The notes beneath the pieces are model-generated. The model did not search any database. It saw nothing but the letters and a program-made list of their open reading frames with translations, and was not told the origin of the DNA. A stretch of 64,000 bases of DNA from Chitinophagaceae bacterium (lineage in GTDB: Bacteria; Bacteroidota; Bacteroidia; Chitinophagales; Chitinophagaceae), in the NCBI GenBank assembly GCA_017307735.1, contig JAFKGR010000014.1:1-64000 (forward strand), read 5' to 3'. Position 1 is the first letter of the stretch, and the number at the start of each line of letters is the position of its first letter. Positions 17,301 through 26,256 of this stretch are shown piece by piece. The translations under genes and the position numbers were made by a program.

Positions 17301-17639
17301 AAAGGGCAATACGCAGAAAGAAATTCTGCTCTTTACCCCTGGTACAACAGATTGGATGCACGTTTCCTTCAGGATTTCTTCGTGAAAGTAGGAGGCCAAA
17401 GGCATAATCTGCAATTCAGTGTCGACGTCCTTAATCTGCTTAATATGATAGACAGAGATTGGGGAGTAACAAGCCTATATACGGTAAGAAATCCATTAAC
17501 ATTCAAAGGAATCGTAAATGGTACACCCACTTACACACTTGCTGAATACAAAGGAGACCTGGTAACAAAGGCATTTGTTAAGACTGCAAGTTCTTCAACC
17601 ACATGGGGTATGCAACTTGGGTTGAAATATTTCTTCTGA
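14313..17639 (+). CDS. TonB-dependent outer-membrane receptor, Oar-like, with carboxypeptidase-regulatory domain
   Basis: 1108 residues. A signal peptide (MNFKRILPILIAVLLTPFLIKAQ) is followed by a carboxypeptidase-regulatory-like beta domain at about 28-110 (SGFVRSEGGEPIAGATITA). A plug domain with LPSISRSITDFTRLTPQ and a long beta-barrel come next, ending in an aromatic residue (LGLKYFF). Oar-type receptors import large or unknown ligands, often protease products. No SusD partner is adjacent, which separates it from the SusC gene at 21486. A clear terminator follows, so it is monocistronic. Confidence 0.93.
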   Translation: MNFKRILPILIAVLLTPFLIKAQVTTSNISGFVRSEGGEPIAGATITAVHLPSGTKYFTVTQKDGNFTIPNTRIGGPYSITAESIGFATQTIDGVTLRLGDTYNAQFSLSNKASVLSEITISATGRPTTIKTGLSTNINSRQLATLPSISRSITDFTRLTPQANGTSFAGMDSRFNNLQIDGANLNNNFGLSSDLMPGGGSSPISFETFDEVSVNIAPFDVRQSGFTGAGLNVTTKSGTNTFHGSVYGFYRNGSFNGKHAGKVDVTNPTQTNKLYGATLGGPIIKNKLFFFVNVEKENNQVPNAVTLIPTGSSATGNVSAAPKDSLDKFSQFLKTKYNYNTGVYDNRPNYATKNTKILGKIDWNISERHKLTLRYSNFKGTDQSPVNGSSVPNSGAGGFTIYNPSTGVAVLKNQSRLPNNRNSEQSIAFSNSDYGFNHTVQSGTLELNSNFNPKWSNQLLLAYTHDQDTRFSPGGMFPTIEIFNGDGTVPGVTQGRNYMSAGTDPFTRNNDVVNNIASFTDNVTHFMGKHTLVAGVTYEYQKVGNAFMGGSESLYMYNTLNDFITDAPPAYFSYTYSLVPGQNKVFSANLKVGQLGIYIQDEVNINPNFKLTYGIRGDVPTYLAQPIPNPAINALQFPNKDGEMMNYNTGHWPKSKLLLSPRAGFRWRVPDEKGLVIRGGLGIFTGKMPFVYLTNMPSGSGVYQNGVAVNDLATLATMTFNPDPDGYNSMFPQTVTAKAPGSFTLIDPNYKFPQIFRTNFAVEKQLGNGFSANIDLLYTKNINTVYMRNANLIAPAGNLTGLDNRPYYPSTQTGASKFVNPSVGSVIVLENYSKGYSFSATAQINKSFSKGFYGSIAYTYTVATELTSNPGSQATSVWQSLANVGTPNNLELYNSLYSIPHRVVAALSYRIEYANHMASTLSLFYQGSAQDKYNFLIGGDLNGDGNNASDLMYIYAKGSDVPFVNFMQGSTIKYTVAQQQAAYDEFVANSPYLRHHKGQYAERNSALYPWYNRLDARFLQDFFVKVGGQRHNLQFSVDVLNLLNMIDRDWGVTSLYTVRNPLTFKGIVNGTPTYTLAEYKGDLVTKAFVKTASSSTTWGMQLGLKYFF

Positions 17640-17663
17640 TAACTCATTAAAATAAAATAAATG

Positions 17664-17693
17664 AATACCGCCCTAAAAAAGCGGTATTTTTTT
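17664..17693 (+). terminator. Intrinsic terminator of the Oar-like gene
   Basis: AATACCGC (17664-17671) pairs with GCGGTATT (17681-17688) and is followed by a run of T. The minus-strand bactofilin gene ends ten bases beyond; the reverse complement also begins with A-run to stem, so it may act for both. Confidence 0.85.
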
Positions 17694-17702
17694 ATGGGGT
17701 AA

Positions 17703-18098
17703 CTATCCTACTTCTTTCAAAGAATCGGTAACTCCATCTTTTTGTTTCATGTCAAGTTTGCCGGTAAAGCGCGCACCCAATTCTATCTCCAGGGTGTCTG
17801 TCTGGATATCTCCCTCCACAATACCTGATTTCTTTAATTCCAACTGCCCGCTTTTTATATTTCCGGTTACCCTGCCATAGATAACGGCAGAACGGCTAAT
17901 GAGATTACCGTCAATAATTCCGGATTCACCGAGGATAATCCCACCTTCAGCATTTATATTGCCGGTAACCTTTCCATCTATGCGTATCACCGAGGTACCT
18001 TCAATATCACCTTTGACATGGTATCCCTCTCCGATTAATGTGCTGATTTCCTGTTTGGCAAAATCCACCGATTTTGCTTTATCTGATTTTTTAAACAT
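17703..18098 (-). CDS. Bactofilin (polymer-forming cytoskeletal protein)
   Basis: 131 residues. The core between about 20 and 115 is a right-handed beta-helix with regular GxIxGxI-type rungs (VKGDIEGTSVIRIDGKVTG, GRVTGNIKSGQLELKKSG, VEGDIQTDTLEIE). The charged ends are typical of bactofilins. These polymerise without nucleotide and place cell-wall enzymes. The M23 peptidase gene lies six bases upstream on the same strand, a pairing known from other bacteria (bacM/ccmA with a LytM peptidase), so a joint role in cell shape is likely. Confidence 0.93.
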   Translation of the reverse strand: MFKKSDKAKSVDFAKQEISTLIGEGYHVKGDIEGTSVIRIDGKVTGNINAEGGIILGESGIIDGNLISRSAVIYGRVTGNIKSGQLELKKSGIVEGDIQTDTLEIELGARFTGKLDMKQKDGVTDSLKEVG

Positions 18099-18104
18099 AG
18101 AATA

Positions 18105-18938
18105 TTAGTTTAGAGTTAAGAATGGTTGTGGATTTATTTTCTGTCCGTTCCTCATGATTTCGTAATGAAGATGCGGGCCTGTGGAACGACCAGTGGAACC
18201 GACTTTCCCGATTTCCTGCCCGATGTCAATAGATTGGCCGGGACGTACCAAAATCTTTGATAAATGACCGTACAGGGTTTCATACCCATCAATATGCCTT
18301 AAAATGATACAATTTCCATATCCTCCTCTTCTTCCCGTAAATGAAACGGTGCCCTTTGCCATGGCTTTTACCGGGGAACCCATCGGGGCGCGTATATCCA
18401 GTCCTTTGTGAGTTTCGATGCCCTCGCCGTTAAATGGATTTTCGCGGTGCCCAAATGTGGAGGTTATGGCCCCATAAAACGGATATCCCAACGGGATGTG
18501 CGAAAAATTATAGCTGATCTTCTGAATGTACTTTTCATAAAAATCGCCGGTTTCCTCAGCCGATGTGAAACCACTGTCTTCATCCCCACCCTGGGGCAAT
18601 GAAATACTTTGTTTGATACCTCTCGCTTTCAAATAATCATTGATTCCTCTCAATTCATCATCAATGTGATTGAATTTATCTTTAATTGCCGCTGTATCAA
18701 TTTCAGCAAAGGAAGCATGAAGATGGTGAATCTTATTTTTTAATGACACCTGAATATCAATCTGCCTGCTTCTGTCGGAAATCAGGTAACCGATGCAAAC
18801 CGACAAGAAGATAATAACCATCGCAGCAAGGGCAACAAACTTTTTCCAGTGAATTAATAAATAGCCGGAAATCCGTTTTTTGCTGACAGTTTTGTTGCCG
18901 CTGCCAACAATCAGAATGGTTACTTTTTTCTTTTTCAT
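18105..18938 (-). CDS. Membrane-anchored M23 (LytM) peptidoglycan endopeptidase
   Basis: 277 residues: cytoplasmic basic N-terminus, one membrane helix at about 32-53, a coiled-coil linker and a LytM domain from about 150. The zinc site is complete: HKGLD (His and Asp), and GPHLHYE with the catalytic and ligand His. It should cleave peptide cross-bridges in the periplasm. It is in an operon with bactofilin, which may localise it. The shared-operon order (peptidase first) matches that seen in other Bacteroidota to the best of my knowledge. Confidence 0.93.
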   Translation of the reverse strand: MKKKKVTILIVGSGNKTVSKKRISGYLLIHWKKFVALAAMVIIFLSVCIGYLISDRSRQIDIQVSLKNKIHHLHASFAEIDTAAIKDKFNHIDDELRGINDYLKARGIKQSISLPQGGDEDSGFTSAEETGDFYEKYIQKISYNFSHIPLGYPFYGAITSTFGHRENPFNGEGIETHKGLDIRAPMGSPVKAMAKGTVSFTGRRGGYGNCIILRHIDGYETLYGHLSKILVRPGQSIDIGQEIGKVGSTGRSTGPHLHYEIMRNGQKINPQPFLTLN

Positions 18939-19411
18939 GGAAATGGATTTTGAAGCAATTGAAATGAGGTTCCGGGAAAAAGGAGGATCTCTACAATTTT
19001 TAAACGGGTATTCATATTTAAAATTGCCCGTAGTTTTAAAAAGATTTTTATTAGTTCTGCTATCTGTGGAAATTACTTAAAAGCAATAGGGATAAGAGTT
19101 TGATAATATTCCTTTGGCAGAAAAAACCCCAGGGGAAAACCATTATGCGATTGAAAAAACACTCATACCGTAAGAATACCCTCAAAAAATATTTCGGAAA
19201 ATACTTGCAAATGTCGGGTAGGAATATAGTTTTGTACCCGATTAACTGCTGCAACAATTCAGCAAACGTTAAGACCCCCCACTATCTTATTAAAATACCG
19301 GATCCGGAATCTGACAATTCCAATTCCATTATCCCCTGAAAAATATCTCAGCATAATCCCCATATCTTTTGCACTACCAGCTTACAATTTTTAACTAAAA
19401 CCGCAAAAGAA
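18939..19411. other. 473-bp gap, no gene seen
   Basis: AT-rich leader sequence between divergent genes. A 79-codon frame at 19100-19339 starts with TTG and has no recognisable content, so it is not called. No tRNA, riboswitch or repeat was found. Confidence 0.5.
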
Positions 19412-21061
19412 ATGAAACAATTTTACTTCACACTGATGGCTCTCGCAATATTGAGCTCAGCCAAAGTAAAAGCTCAGACAGGGCCTAATTTATTAGGGGC
19501 AAAAGGAACATTTAGTGCACCCTTTGTTACACCAAATGTCAATGCAGATCCATGTACCGATGCCGGAACTCACAGTTATAATCCGGTTGGAGATATTGGC
19601 AACGCATTAAATACACTCACCGGAGCAGGACCCGCTAAACCCGGAAGTGCATATACTTACACAGCCGCCAGTGGCGGTTTGCAGCCGGAATTTACTTATA
19701 CTTTGATAAAGAATATAGGTGATAATAATGGTGGAAACTGCATCAAAGGCGACTGGCGCGGCCAGGATCACACCGGTGATGGCGGCTGGTTTATGGCTGT
19801 GAACGGTGCACCTAACAACACCAAAAGCCCTATTTTTTATAAAATCAGTTCAATCGCAGTTTGTGCCGGAACACAATATGAATTCTCAGCATGGGTACTT
19901 AATATCCTGCCAAAATCAAGCCCCTATGCCAAAAAGGGCAGTGAACCCAATATTAGTTTCAGGGTTACTGCAAATGGCGTGCAGAAAACAATAGCCACCA
20001 GCGGCCCCATTGCCTACACAAGTACCCCGACATGGGTAAAGGTGAGCGGAACTTACACTGCTCCTTCAACTGTAAGTTCAGTTGATCTTGAAGTCATCAA
20101 TGCTACGGCGGTAGCCCTTGGAAATGACCTTGGACTTGATGATATCTCCTTTAATGTAGTCAGCTCAAATATTACCCTTTCAGGGATCAATGGCCCATTA
20201 CAAAATGCAGTTTGCGAAAACTCAAATGTTGGCGTACTGTTTACTGTAAATGATGCAACCCAAACAAATTCATGGTACAAATGGCAAATTAGTACTGACG
20301 GCGGAGAGACTTTTACTGATAACTCTACGCCTGCCCAGGCAACCTTTTCCGGTAATTCGTATTCCCTATCCCTTAACTTAAACAATGTTACCACCAGTAT
20401 GAACGGTTACAAATACCGGCTGGTGGTATCTACCTCACAGGCCGGATTGGACAACCCAACATGTACTTTTGTTAACGAATACACACTGATCGTGAATGCC
20501 TGCGGGCCGACTCCAGTTACCCTTACCTATTTCAACGGGAAATATACAAACGGAGTTGCTATTTTGGATTGGCAAACCAGTCAGGAAATGAACAGCGACA
20601 GATATGAAGTTTACAGAAGTACCGATGGCCAGCAATTCTCTTACATGGGTTCTGTAAAAGCTGCCGGTTACAGCAATGTGGTTAAAAATTACACATTCAA
20701 TGATAACCAGCCGGGAAACAGCCAGTATGTTTACTACAGATTGAAACAAGTGGATATGGATGGCAAGTTTGTTTATACCAATGTGGTTAAAATAAACACC
20801 GGGAACCATGCAAGTATGGAAGTATATCCCAATCCTTTTACTTCTTATTTCACAACTTCTTTTACTGCCAGCAAAACTGCCGATGCCATATTGACTATCA
20901 GAAATTCCATAGGGCAGCCTGTTATGCAGAGAACAATCAAAGCAGTTAAAGGGAGCAATTCAGTCAATATTACCAACCTGCCTTCTTTGACACCGGGAAT
21001 ATATTATGTAACAATTTCAAATGATGATATCAACTACAATATTAAAATGCAGAAACAATAG
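19412..21061 (+). CDS. Secreted protein with type IX secretion sorting tail
   Basis: 549 residues. It has a signal peptide (MKQFYFTLMALAILSSAKVKA). Residues 30-250 form a beta-sandwich that resembles a carbohydrate-binding or discoidin-like module, ending VSSVDLEVIN...LGLDDISFNV. An Ig-like segment at 255-365 (WYKWQISTDGGETFTDNS) follows. The last part begins PVTLTYFNGKYTNG and ends with a type A sorting domain of the Por system (VYPNPFTSYF...GIYYVTISNDDINYNIKMQKQ). It should be exported to the cell surface or medium by type IX secretion. No enzyme domain is visible, so binding or adhesion is the best guess. Confidence 0.85.
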   Translation: MKQFYFTLMALAILSSAKVKAQTGPNLLGAKGTFSAPFVTPNVNADPCTDAGTHSYNPVGDIGNALNTLTGAGPAKPGSAYTYTAASGGLQPEFTYTLIKNIGDNNGGNCIKGDWRGQDHTGDGGWFMAVNGAPNNTKSPIFYKISSIAVCAGTQYEFSAWVLNILPKSSPYAKKGSEPNISFRVTANGVQKTIATSGPIAYTSTPTWVKVSGTYTAPSTVSSVDLEVINATAVALGNDLGLDDISFNVVSSNITLSGINGPLQNAVCENSNVGVLFTVNDATQTNSWYKWQISTDGGETFTDNSTPAQATFSGNSYSLSLNLNNVTTSMNGYKYRLVVSTSQAGLDNPTCTFVNEYTLIVNACGPTPVTLTYFNGKYTNGVAILDWQTSQEMNSDRYEVYRSTDGQQFSYMGSVKAAGYSNVVKNYTFNDNQPGNSQYVYYRLKQVDMDGKFVYTNVVKINTGNHASMEVYPNPFTSYFTTSFTASKTADAILTIRNSIGQPVMQRTIKAVKGSNSVNITNLPSLTPGIYYVTISNDDINYNIKMQKQ

Positions 21062-21084
21062 TTAATAAGTAAGCTGAAAGATAG

Positions 21085-21114
21085 GCCGTCCATCCAATTG
21101 GGCGGCTTTCTTAT
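21085..21114 (+). terminator. Intrinsic terminator
   Basis: GCCGTCC (21085-21091) pairs with GGGCGGC (21100-21106) including one G-T pair, followed by TTTCTTATTT. It ends the type IX cargo gene. Confidence 0.75.
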
Positions 21115-21485
21115 TTAAAGTTATCCGTGTTTTCAACCATGACCATTCCAGATTGATTCGATTTCTGAATTTAACACCAAACCGACTCTTAAAACGGAAT
21201 TTCCAGGTTCAGAAAAACCTGCTTACCGGATTGCTGATTTATCTGCATTCACCCAAAGCATTCGGAATTTCTAAGTCCGGTTATCTTACGTTAACGGAAA
21301 GTTAGAAATAGTTCAAATTATAAAAATGTTTTTTAGATATCTTATTATACATCAGCATTTACATAGATGTTGTCAAAAAATATTGATTTATATTAAAATA
21401 TATTTCAAACTATAATGCAGCGGCTCAATAAAAAATATTGCCTGTTTTAGGATTTATTTAAATCTTATTTAAAAAACAGGAAAAT
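21115..21485 (+). promoter_or_regulatory. Long leader upstream of the SusC/SusD pair
   Basis: About 370 bases without a gene, very AT-rich in the last 180. Near the end, CCTGTTTT at 21441-21448 is complementary to AAAACAGG at 21473-21480. The second arm abuts the presumed ribosome site of susC, so a stem could cover it. No clear -7 box was recognised, which may mean an alternative sigma factor as is frequent for Sus genes. Confidence 0.4.
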
Positions 21486-24400
21486 ATGAGTAAGTTTTTT
21501 GCAATTTTTGCAACACTCATGCTAACCGGAGCGGTTGCCTTTTCGCAAACCCACTCTGTAAGAGGTGTTGTGACTGGTCCAAATGGCCAGCCGGTTCCTG
21601 GCATCGCAGTTCAGGTAGTGGGCTCCACAACAGGAACCACGACTGATGCCAATGGTCAATATGAACTCAATGTATCACGAAATGCAACTCTTGATTTTAC
21701 AGGAGTTGGTTTTAACGAACAGAAAATTGAGGTCAGGGGCAGATCTGTAATCAACCTGGCAATGACACAACAGGTAACAACCCTGAATGAGATTGTCGTT
21801 ACAGCCCTGGGCATTTCACGTGAGAAAAAAGCATTGGGTTATTCAACACAGTCTTTAAGCTCAGACCAGCTCACCAAGGGAGCCAACCCAAATCTGGCCC
21901 AGGCACTGGAAGGAAAACTTTCCGGTGTGGAAGTAAGGCCATCCAGTGGTATGCCTGGTGCATCAACCCAGATTTTCATCCGTGGAGCCAGGTTTTTTGA
22001 TGGAAACAATGCTCCTCTTTATGTAGTCGACGGAATGCCCATCAACAGTAACCCTGATTTCTCAGTGGGTGGAAATGGAGTTACCGGGACTGATTATTCA
22101 AGCCGTTCAATTGACATTGATCCCAACGATATTGCGTCCATCAGTGTATTAAAAGGCCAGGCAGCATCTGCACTTTATGGTATGAGAGCATCTAATGGTG
22201 TCATCATGATTACAACAAAAAGCGGCCAGGGGATCAGAAGAGGGAAACCTGTAGTAAGTGTATCTACCAATTCCCAATTTGACGATGTATCAAGGCTTCC
22301 GGATCTTCAACATTTGTACGCACAGGGGAGTGCCGGAGCCTTTAGTCAGACAGCATCCACTTCCTGGGGACCCTTAATTACTGACCTACCCAATAACCCG
22401 ACCTACGGAGGAAATGTTCCGAATCAGTTCAACAATAACAATCCTACCTCACAAACCCAGGGGAAATATTGGAATATCAAAAAAGGAGAATGGGTCACAC
22501 CCCAGGTTTATAACAATCCCCAGCAATTTTTTGAAACCGGATATACAGCAGCAAACAATGTAAGCATTGCGCAAAATGGTGATTTCGGCAGTTACTCTAT
22601 CGGATTGGGAGCAACCAACCAGTCAGGTATCATTCCAAGTTCAAGTATGAACCGGTATAACACCAGATTTTCAGGAAATTTCAATGCAAGTAAAAAAATT
22701 AAGGTAGGTGCTAATGTAAACTTATCATCTACGGCAATTAATAAAATGCCATCCGGAAACAACAGTTACCTTTTTGAAATTTACGGAGCGCCTGTGAGCT
22801 ATGATCTCAAGGGAACACCGATACATGTAGCAGGCAACAATTATAAACAAATTCAATACCGTGGAGGAACCTTTGATAATCCCTACTGGGGCACTCAGTT
22901 CAACAAATTCAACGAAGTAACAAGGCGTGTATTCGGAAATGCTTTTATCAACTACAATCCCATCAGGGACCTGACCATCAGGTACCAGGTCGGAACCGAT
23001 CAATACACGACGGACCGTACAGAACTTTTTGAATTTGGTTCAGGCCCATTCTCAACAGGTAACCTGACCAACGGATCATTGGTTAACCGTAGTTTCAATT
23101 CACTTTTCACTGCTACTTATAACAAACAAATAAACGATAACTGGCATATCAATGCCCTGGTTGGAAATGAAATCAATGACAATTATCTGAGAAATATTGC
23201 AGGGAATGGTAATGGTTTCATTATTCCCGGATTTGATAATATCAGCAATGCAAGTACGCAGACAACATCTGAAGCGGTATTTAAAAACAGGACCGTTGGT
23301 TTCTTTGCGCAGGCAGGTGCAGACTGGAAGAGCATGGTGTTCTTAAATGTTACCGGCAGAAATGATATCGTTTCAACCATGCCGCCGGATAATCGTTCTT
23401 TCTTCTATCCGTCTGTTTCCCTTTCGTGGGTATTCAGCCAGCTCAATGGCCTTAACGGACACGGGTTTTATGGCAAATTACGTGGTTCTTACGCGCAGGT
23501 CGGAGCGCCGGGAACATTTATTCAACCGGTTTATGTAAAGGGTGGGTCCGGCAGCGGATTTCTTCAGGAAGATATCGAATTCCCGTTTAACGGTGTTGTA
23601 GGGTTCCAGCAAAATCCGACCCTTTATGATCCGGATTTGAAACCACAAAACACCAATTCATTTGAAGTAGGTACAGACCTCGGATTTTTCAATAACAGAA
23701 TCAGATTACAATATACCTACTCACATCAGAAAACCATTGACCAGATATTTTCTATCCCAATGGCCGGTTCTACCGGATTCTCACAAATCGTAAGAAATGC
23801 AGGGAATATGCAGAGCAATGTGCATGAAGCAACGTTAACGCTGGTACCGGTAAAATCAAGAAATTTTGAATGGGATCTGACAGGAAATTTTACCAAAATT
23901 ATCAACAAGGTGATTGCTTTGGCGCCCGGTGTTGATAATATTTACCTCGGCGGATTTGTTGATCCCCAGGTCAGAGCTGCAATTGGGTTTACCTACCCTT
24001 CCATCTATGGAACCACATTCCTGAAAAATGCCCAGGGACAGGTTGAAATAGATGACGATCCCACCAGCCCTACCTACGGTATGCCATTGGCTGGTTCAGA
24101 CGGTGTGATTGGTTCTGTAACACCTAAATTCACTTTGGGAGTAAATAATGAATTTTCTTACAAATCCCTCCATCTGAGTTTCCTTGTTGACTGGCAGAAT
24201 GGTGGCCAGATGTACTCAGGCCTGAACAGGCTGATTAACCTTTATGGAACTTCAGCCCTCACAGGAAACCGCGGTAGCGAAAAGATGGTCATCCCGGGTG
24301 TTAAGGCTTCCACAGTAGGAGCAGACGGCAAAGGTGGCACTGCAAACGACATTGTCATCACTGGTGCAAATAATTTTCAGACCTTGTACGGTTCTGTATA

Positions 24401-24677
24401 TGCTAACATCTCCGAAGCCAACATTTACAAAACATCTTTTGTGAAACTCCGTGATGTGGCTTTGACCCTTGATGTACCACACAGCGCTGTGGAAAGAACA
24501 AGGTTCATCAGTGCAGCATCGGTTACCGTTGCGGCCAACAACATCCTGTTGTGGACGGCGCTGCCGAATGCTGATCCGGAATCATCCCAGGGTAATGGAA
24601 ATATGCAGGGAGGTTTTGATTACATGTCCTTGCCTCAGACGAGAAGCATAAGTGTTGGATTAAATCTAACCTTTTAA
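21486..24677 (+). CDS. SusC/RagA-family TonB-linked outer-membrane transporter
   Basis: 1063 residues. Signal peptide to about residue 21 (TGAVAFSQ), then a carboxypeptidase-D-like beta domain (VRGVVTGPNGQPVPGIAVQV). The TonB box region (LNEIVVTALGISREKKALGY) is the SusC signature, followed by a plug with VDGMPI and VLKGQAASALYGMRASNGVIMITTK. The barrel ends with SVGLNLTF. It should import glycans or peptides with the SusD-like lipoprotein encoded next. There is no signalling N-terminal extension, so it is not itself a transducer. No glycosidase lies nearby, so the substrate cannot be read from context. Confidence 0.96.
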   Translation: MSKFFAIFATLMLTGAVAFSQTHSVRGVVTGPNGQPVPGIAVQVVGSTTGTTTDANGQYELNVSRNATLDFTGVGFNEQKIEVRGRSVINLAMTQQVTTLNEIVVTALGISREKKALGYSTQSLSSDQLTKGANPNLAQALEGKLSGVEVRPSSGMPGASTQIFIRGARFFDGNNAPLYVVDGMPINSNPDFSVGGNGVTGTDYSSRSIDIDPNDIASISVLKGQAASALYGMRASNGVIMITTKSGQGIRRGKPVVSVSTNSQFDDVSRLPDLQHLYAQGSAGAFSQTASTSWGPLITDLPNNPTYGGNVPNQFNNNNPTSQTQGKYWNIKKGEWVTPQVYNNPQQFFETGYTAANNVSIAQNGDFGSYSIGLGATNQSGIIPSSSMNRYNTRFSGNFNASKKIKVGANVNLSSTAINKMPSGNNSYLFEIYGAPVSYDLKGTPIHVAGNNYKQIQYRGGTFDNPYWGTQFNKFNEVTRRVFGNAFINYNPIRDLTIRYQVGTDQYTTDRTELFEFGSGPFSTGNLTNGSLVNRSFNSLFTATYNKQINDNWHINALVGNEINDNYLRNIAGNGNGFIIPGFDNISNASTQTTSEAVFKNRTVGFFAQAGADWKSMVFLNVTGRNDIVSTMPPDNRSFFYPSVSLSWVFSQLNGLNGHGFYGKLRGSYAQVGAPGTFIQPVYVKGGSGSGFLQEDIEFPFNGVVGFQQNPTLYDPDLKPQNTNSFEVGTDLGFFNNRIRLQYTYSHQKTIDQIFSIPMAGSTGFSQIVRNAGNMQSNVHEATLTLVPVKSRNFEWDLTGNFTKIINKVIALAPGVDNIYLGGFVDPQVRAAIGFTYPSIYGTTFLKNAQGQVEIDDDPTSPTYGMPLAGSDGVIGSVTPKFTLGVNNEFSYKSLHLSFLVDWQNGGQMYSGLNRLINLYGTSALTGNRGSEKMVIPGVKASTVGADGKGGTANDIVITGANNFQTLYGSVYANISEANIYKTSFVKLRDVALTLDVPHSAVERTRFISAASVTVAANNILLWTALPNADPESSQGNGNMQGGFDYMSLPQTRSISVGLNLTF

Positions 24678-24704
24678 TACCATCAACTTTTAAAAAGAAA
24701 TAAA

Positions 24705-26141
24705 ATGAAATACATAAAATTTTTATCAGCGGGAGTCCTTATATTGTTCCTGGCAAGTTGTTCAAAGAAGACAATGGACTCTATCAACCGGGATTTGAAT
24801 GACCCCACCGATGTACCTGCAGCTAATATTTTACCAAGCGCAATAGTTTCAACAGTATTTGGTACAGCAGGAACTGATCTTGCCTGGTATTCCTCGGTTT
24901 ATACCGAACAGAGTGCCGGAGTGGACGAACAATTTTACGATGCAGATCGCAGAAACGGTATAACCGCTTCCTCCCTCATGGATAACGTTTGGAACAGCAC
25001 CTATAATAATCTGGGTGTACTGAAAGACATTATTTCCAGGACTTCATCAGGCGGATCCAATCCCAGCCCTGCAATGCTTGGCATAGCTCAGGTATTAACA
25101 GCATACAACCTTGCCATTGTTACAGATATGTGGGGAGATGTTCCCTGGTCCGACGCCTTAAAAGGCTCAGGAAATGTTCATCCGAAATATGACAAACAGC
25201 AGGATGTTTATACCGCCATTTTCGGATTATTGAACAACGCCATTGCAAATCTGAGTGGAAGCAACGGCTCAGCCTTTGCCTCAGAAGATTTGATTTATGG
25301 AGGAAATACCTCGAATTGGTTAAAAGCAGCGTGGAGCCTGAAAGCAAGGTACTTTATGCACCTTGAACGTGTGGTACCAACAGCCATAGATTCGGTGTTG
25401 GCCTGCATTCCCAAAGGATTTACGAGCGGCAGCAATGCTTTCATCTTCAGCAAATACGAAAACACGCAAATAGGTTCAAACCCGTGGTTTGATTTTACGT
25501 ATATGGAAAGAGGTGACTTCTGTGCGGGTGCAACCTTGTACAACCTTATGGAATCAAGAAATGACCCAAGGATCCAGATGTATTTTGTTCCGATTGATAA
25601 CAACGGAGACATTGTACCGGCACCCAATGGTACCTCAGACAGAACAAGAGCCGGAAATGGTGAATATTCTTATTCAAATATCACTGCCGGTTCTGAAGCT
25701 GATGCCACTGTCCCCACCCCGCTAATGACCTACCATGAACTTCTGTTTCTCGAAGCAGAAGCTTTGGCAAGAAAGGGACAAAGTTTCACCGCTGTTTTGC
25801 AGCAGGCCATCGAAGCCGCTTTTGTTTTTCATGGATTGACCATTGGCGAGGCTGATAATTATTATACGACTGAGGTAGCTCCAAGGCTTGGAACTACAAT
25901 GGCCGAAAACCTTCAGGAAATTTTGACACAGAAATATATCGGGATGTACGAACAGGAATCTATTGAGGTGTACAATGATGTAAGAAGAAACGGAATTCCA
26001 ACCATGAACAACCCGAACAACAATTTGTCCAGTTTCGGTTTCCCCGAAAGATTCCCGTATGCAAGCAGTGAAGTCACTTCCAATCCGCAAAATGTACCTA
26101 CGGTAAATATCTTTAAAGACAAAATCTGGTGGGATCAATAA
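24705..26141 (+). CDS. SusD/RagB-like surface lipoprotein
   Basis: 478 residues. A lipobox in LFLASCSKKT ends the signal peptide. The rest has the SusD-like all-helical TPR plan with LAWYSSVYTEQSAG, DMWGDVPWSDALKG, WLKAAWSLKARYFMH and a C-terminal QKYIGMYEQESIEVYNDVRR. It belongs to the SusD-like 2 group that pairs with SusC. It would lie on the cell surface as the lid of the transporter. It follows SusC after 27 bases, and a terminator closes the pair. Confidence 0.94.
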   Translation: MKYIKFLSAGVLILFLASCSKKTMDSINRDLNDPTDVPAANILPSAIVSTVFGTAGTDLAWYSSVYTEQSAGVDEQFYDADRRNGITASSLMDNVWNSTYNNLGVLKDIISRTSSGGSNPSPAMLGIAQVLTAYNLAIVTDMWGDVPWSDALKGSGNVHPKYDKQQDVYTAIFGLLNNAIANLSGSNGSAFASEDLIYGGNTSNWLKAAWSLKARYFMHLERVVPTAIDSVLACIPKGFTSGSNAFIFSKYENTQIGSNPWFDFTYMERGDFCAGATLYNLMESRNDPRIQMYFVPIDNNGDIVPAPNGTSDRTRAGNGEYSYSNITAGSEADATVPTPLMTYHELLFLEAEALARKGQSFTAVLQQAIEAAFVFHGLTIGEADNYYTTEVAPRLGTTMAENLQEILTQKYIGMYEQESIEVYNDVRRNGIPTMNNPNNNLSSFGFPERFPYASSEVTSNPQNVPTVNIFKDKIWWDQ

Positions 26142-26162
26142 GCCTTGCTTTTTAATGTTCAC

Positions 26163-26194
26163 AACAGGGAGCTAAAAAAGTTCCCTGTTTTTTT
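26163..26194 (+). terminator. Intrinsic terminator of the SusC/SusD operon
   Basis: AACAGGGA (26163-26170) pairs with TCCCTGTT (26182-26189), followed by a T-run. Confidence 0.85.
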
Positions 26195-26256
26195 ATTTGC
26201 AATAATTACCGGCAAAGCCGGATAGCATTTGAAAATACTAAGTATTTAGTTTGATT

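Noticed and set aside
19100..19339. 79-codon frame between M23 peptidase and type IX cargo
   Set aside because: TTG start, irregular composition, no motif.
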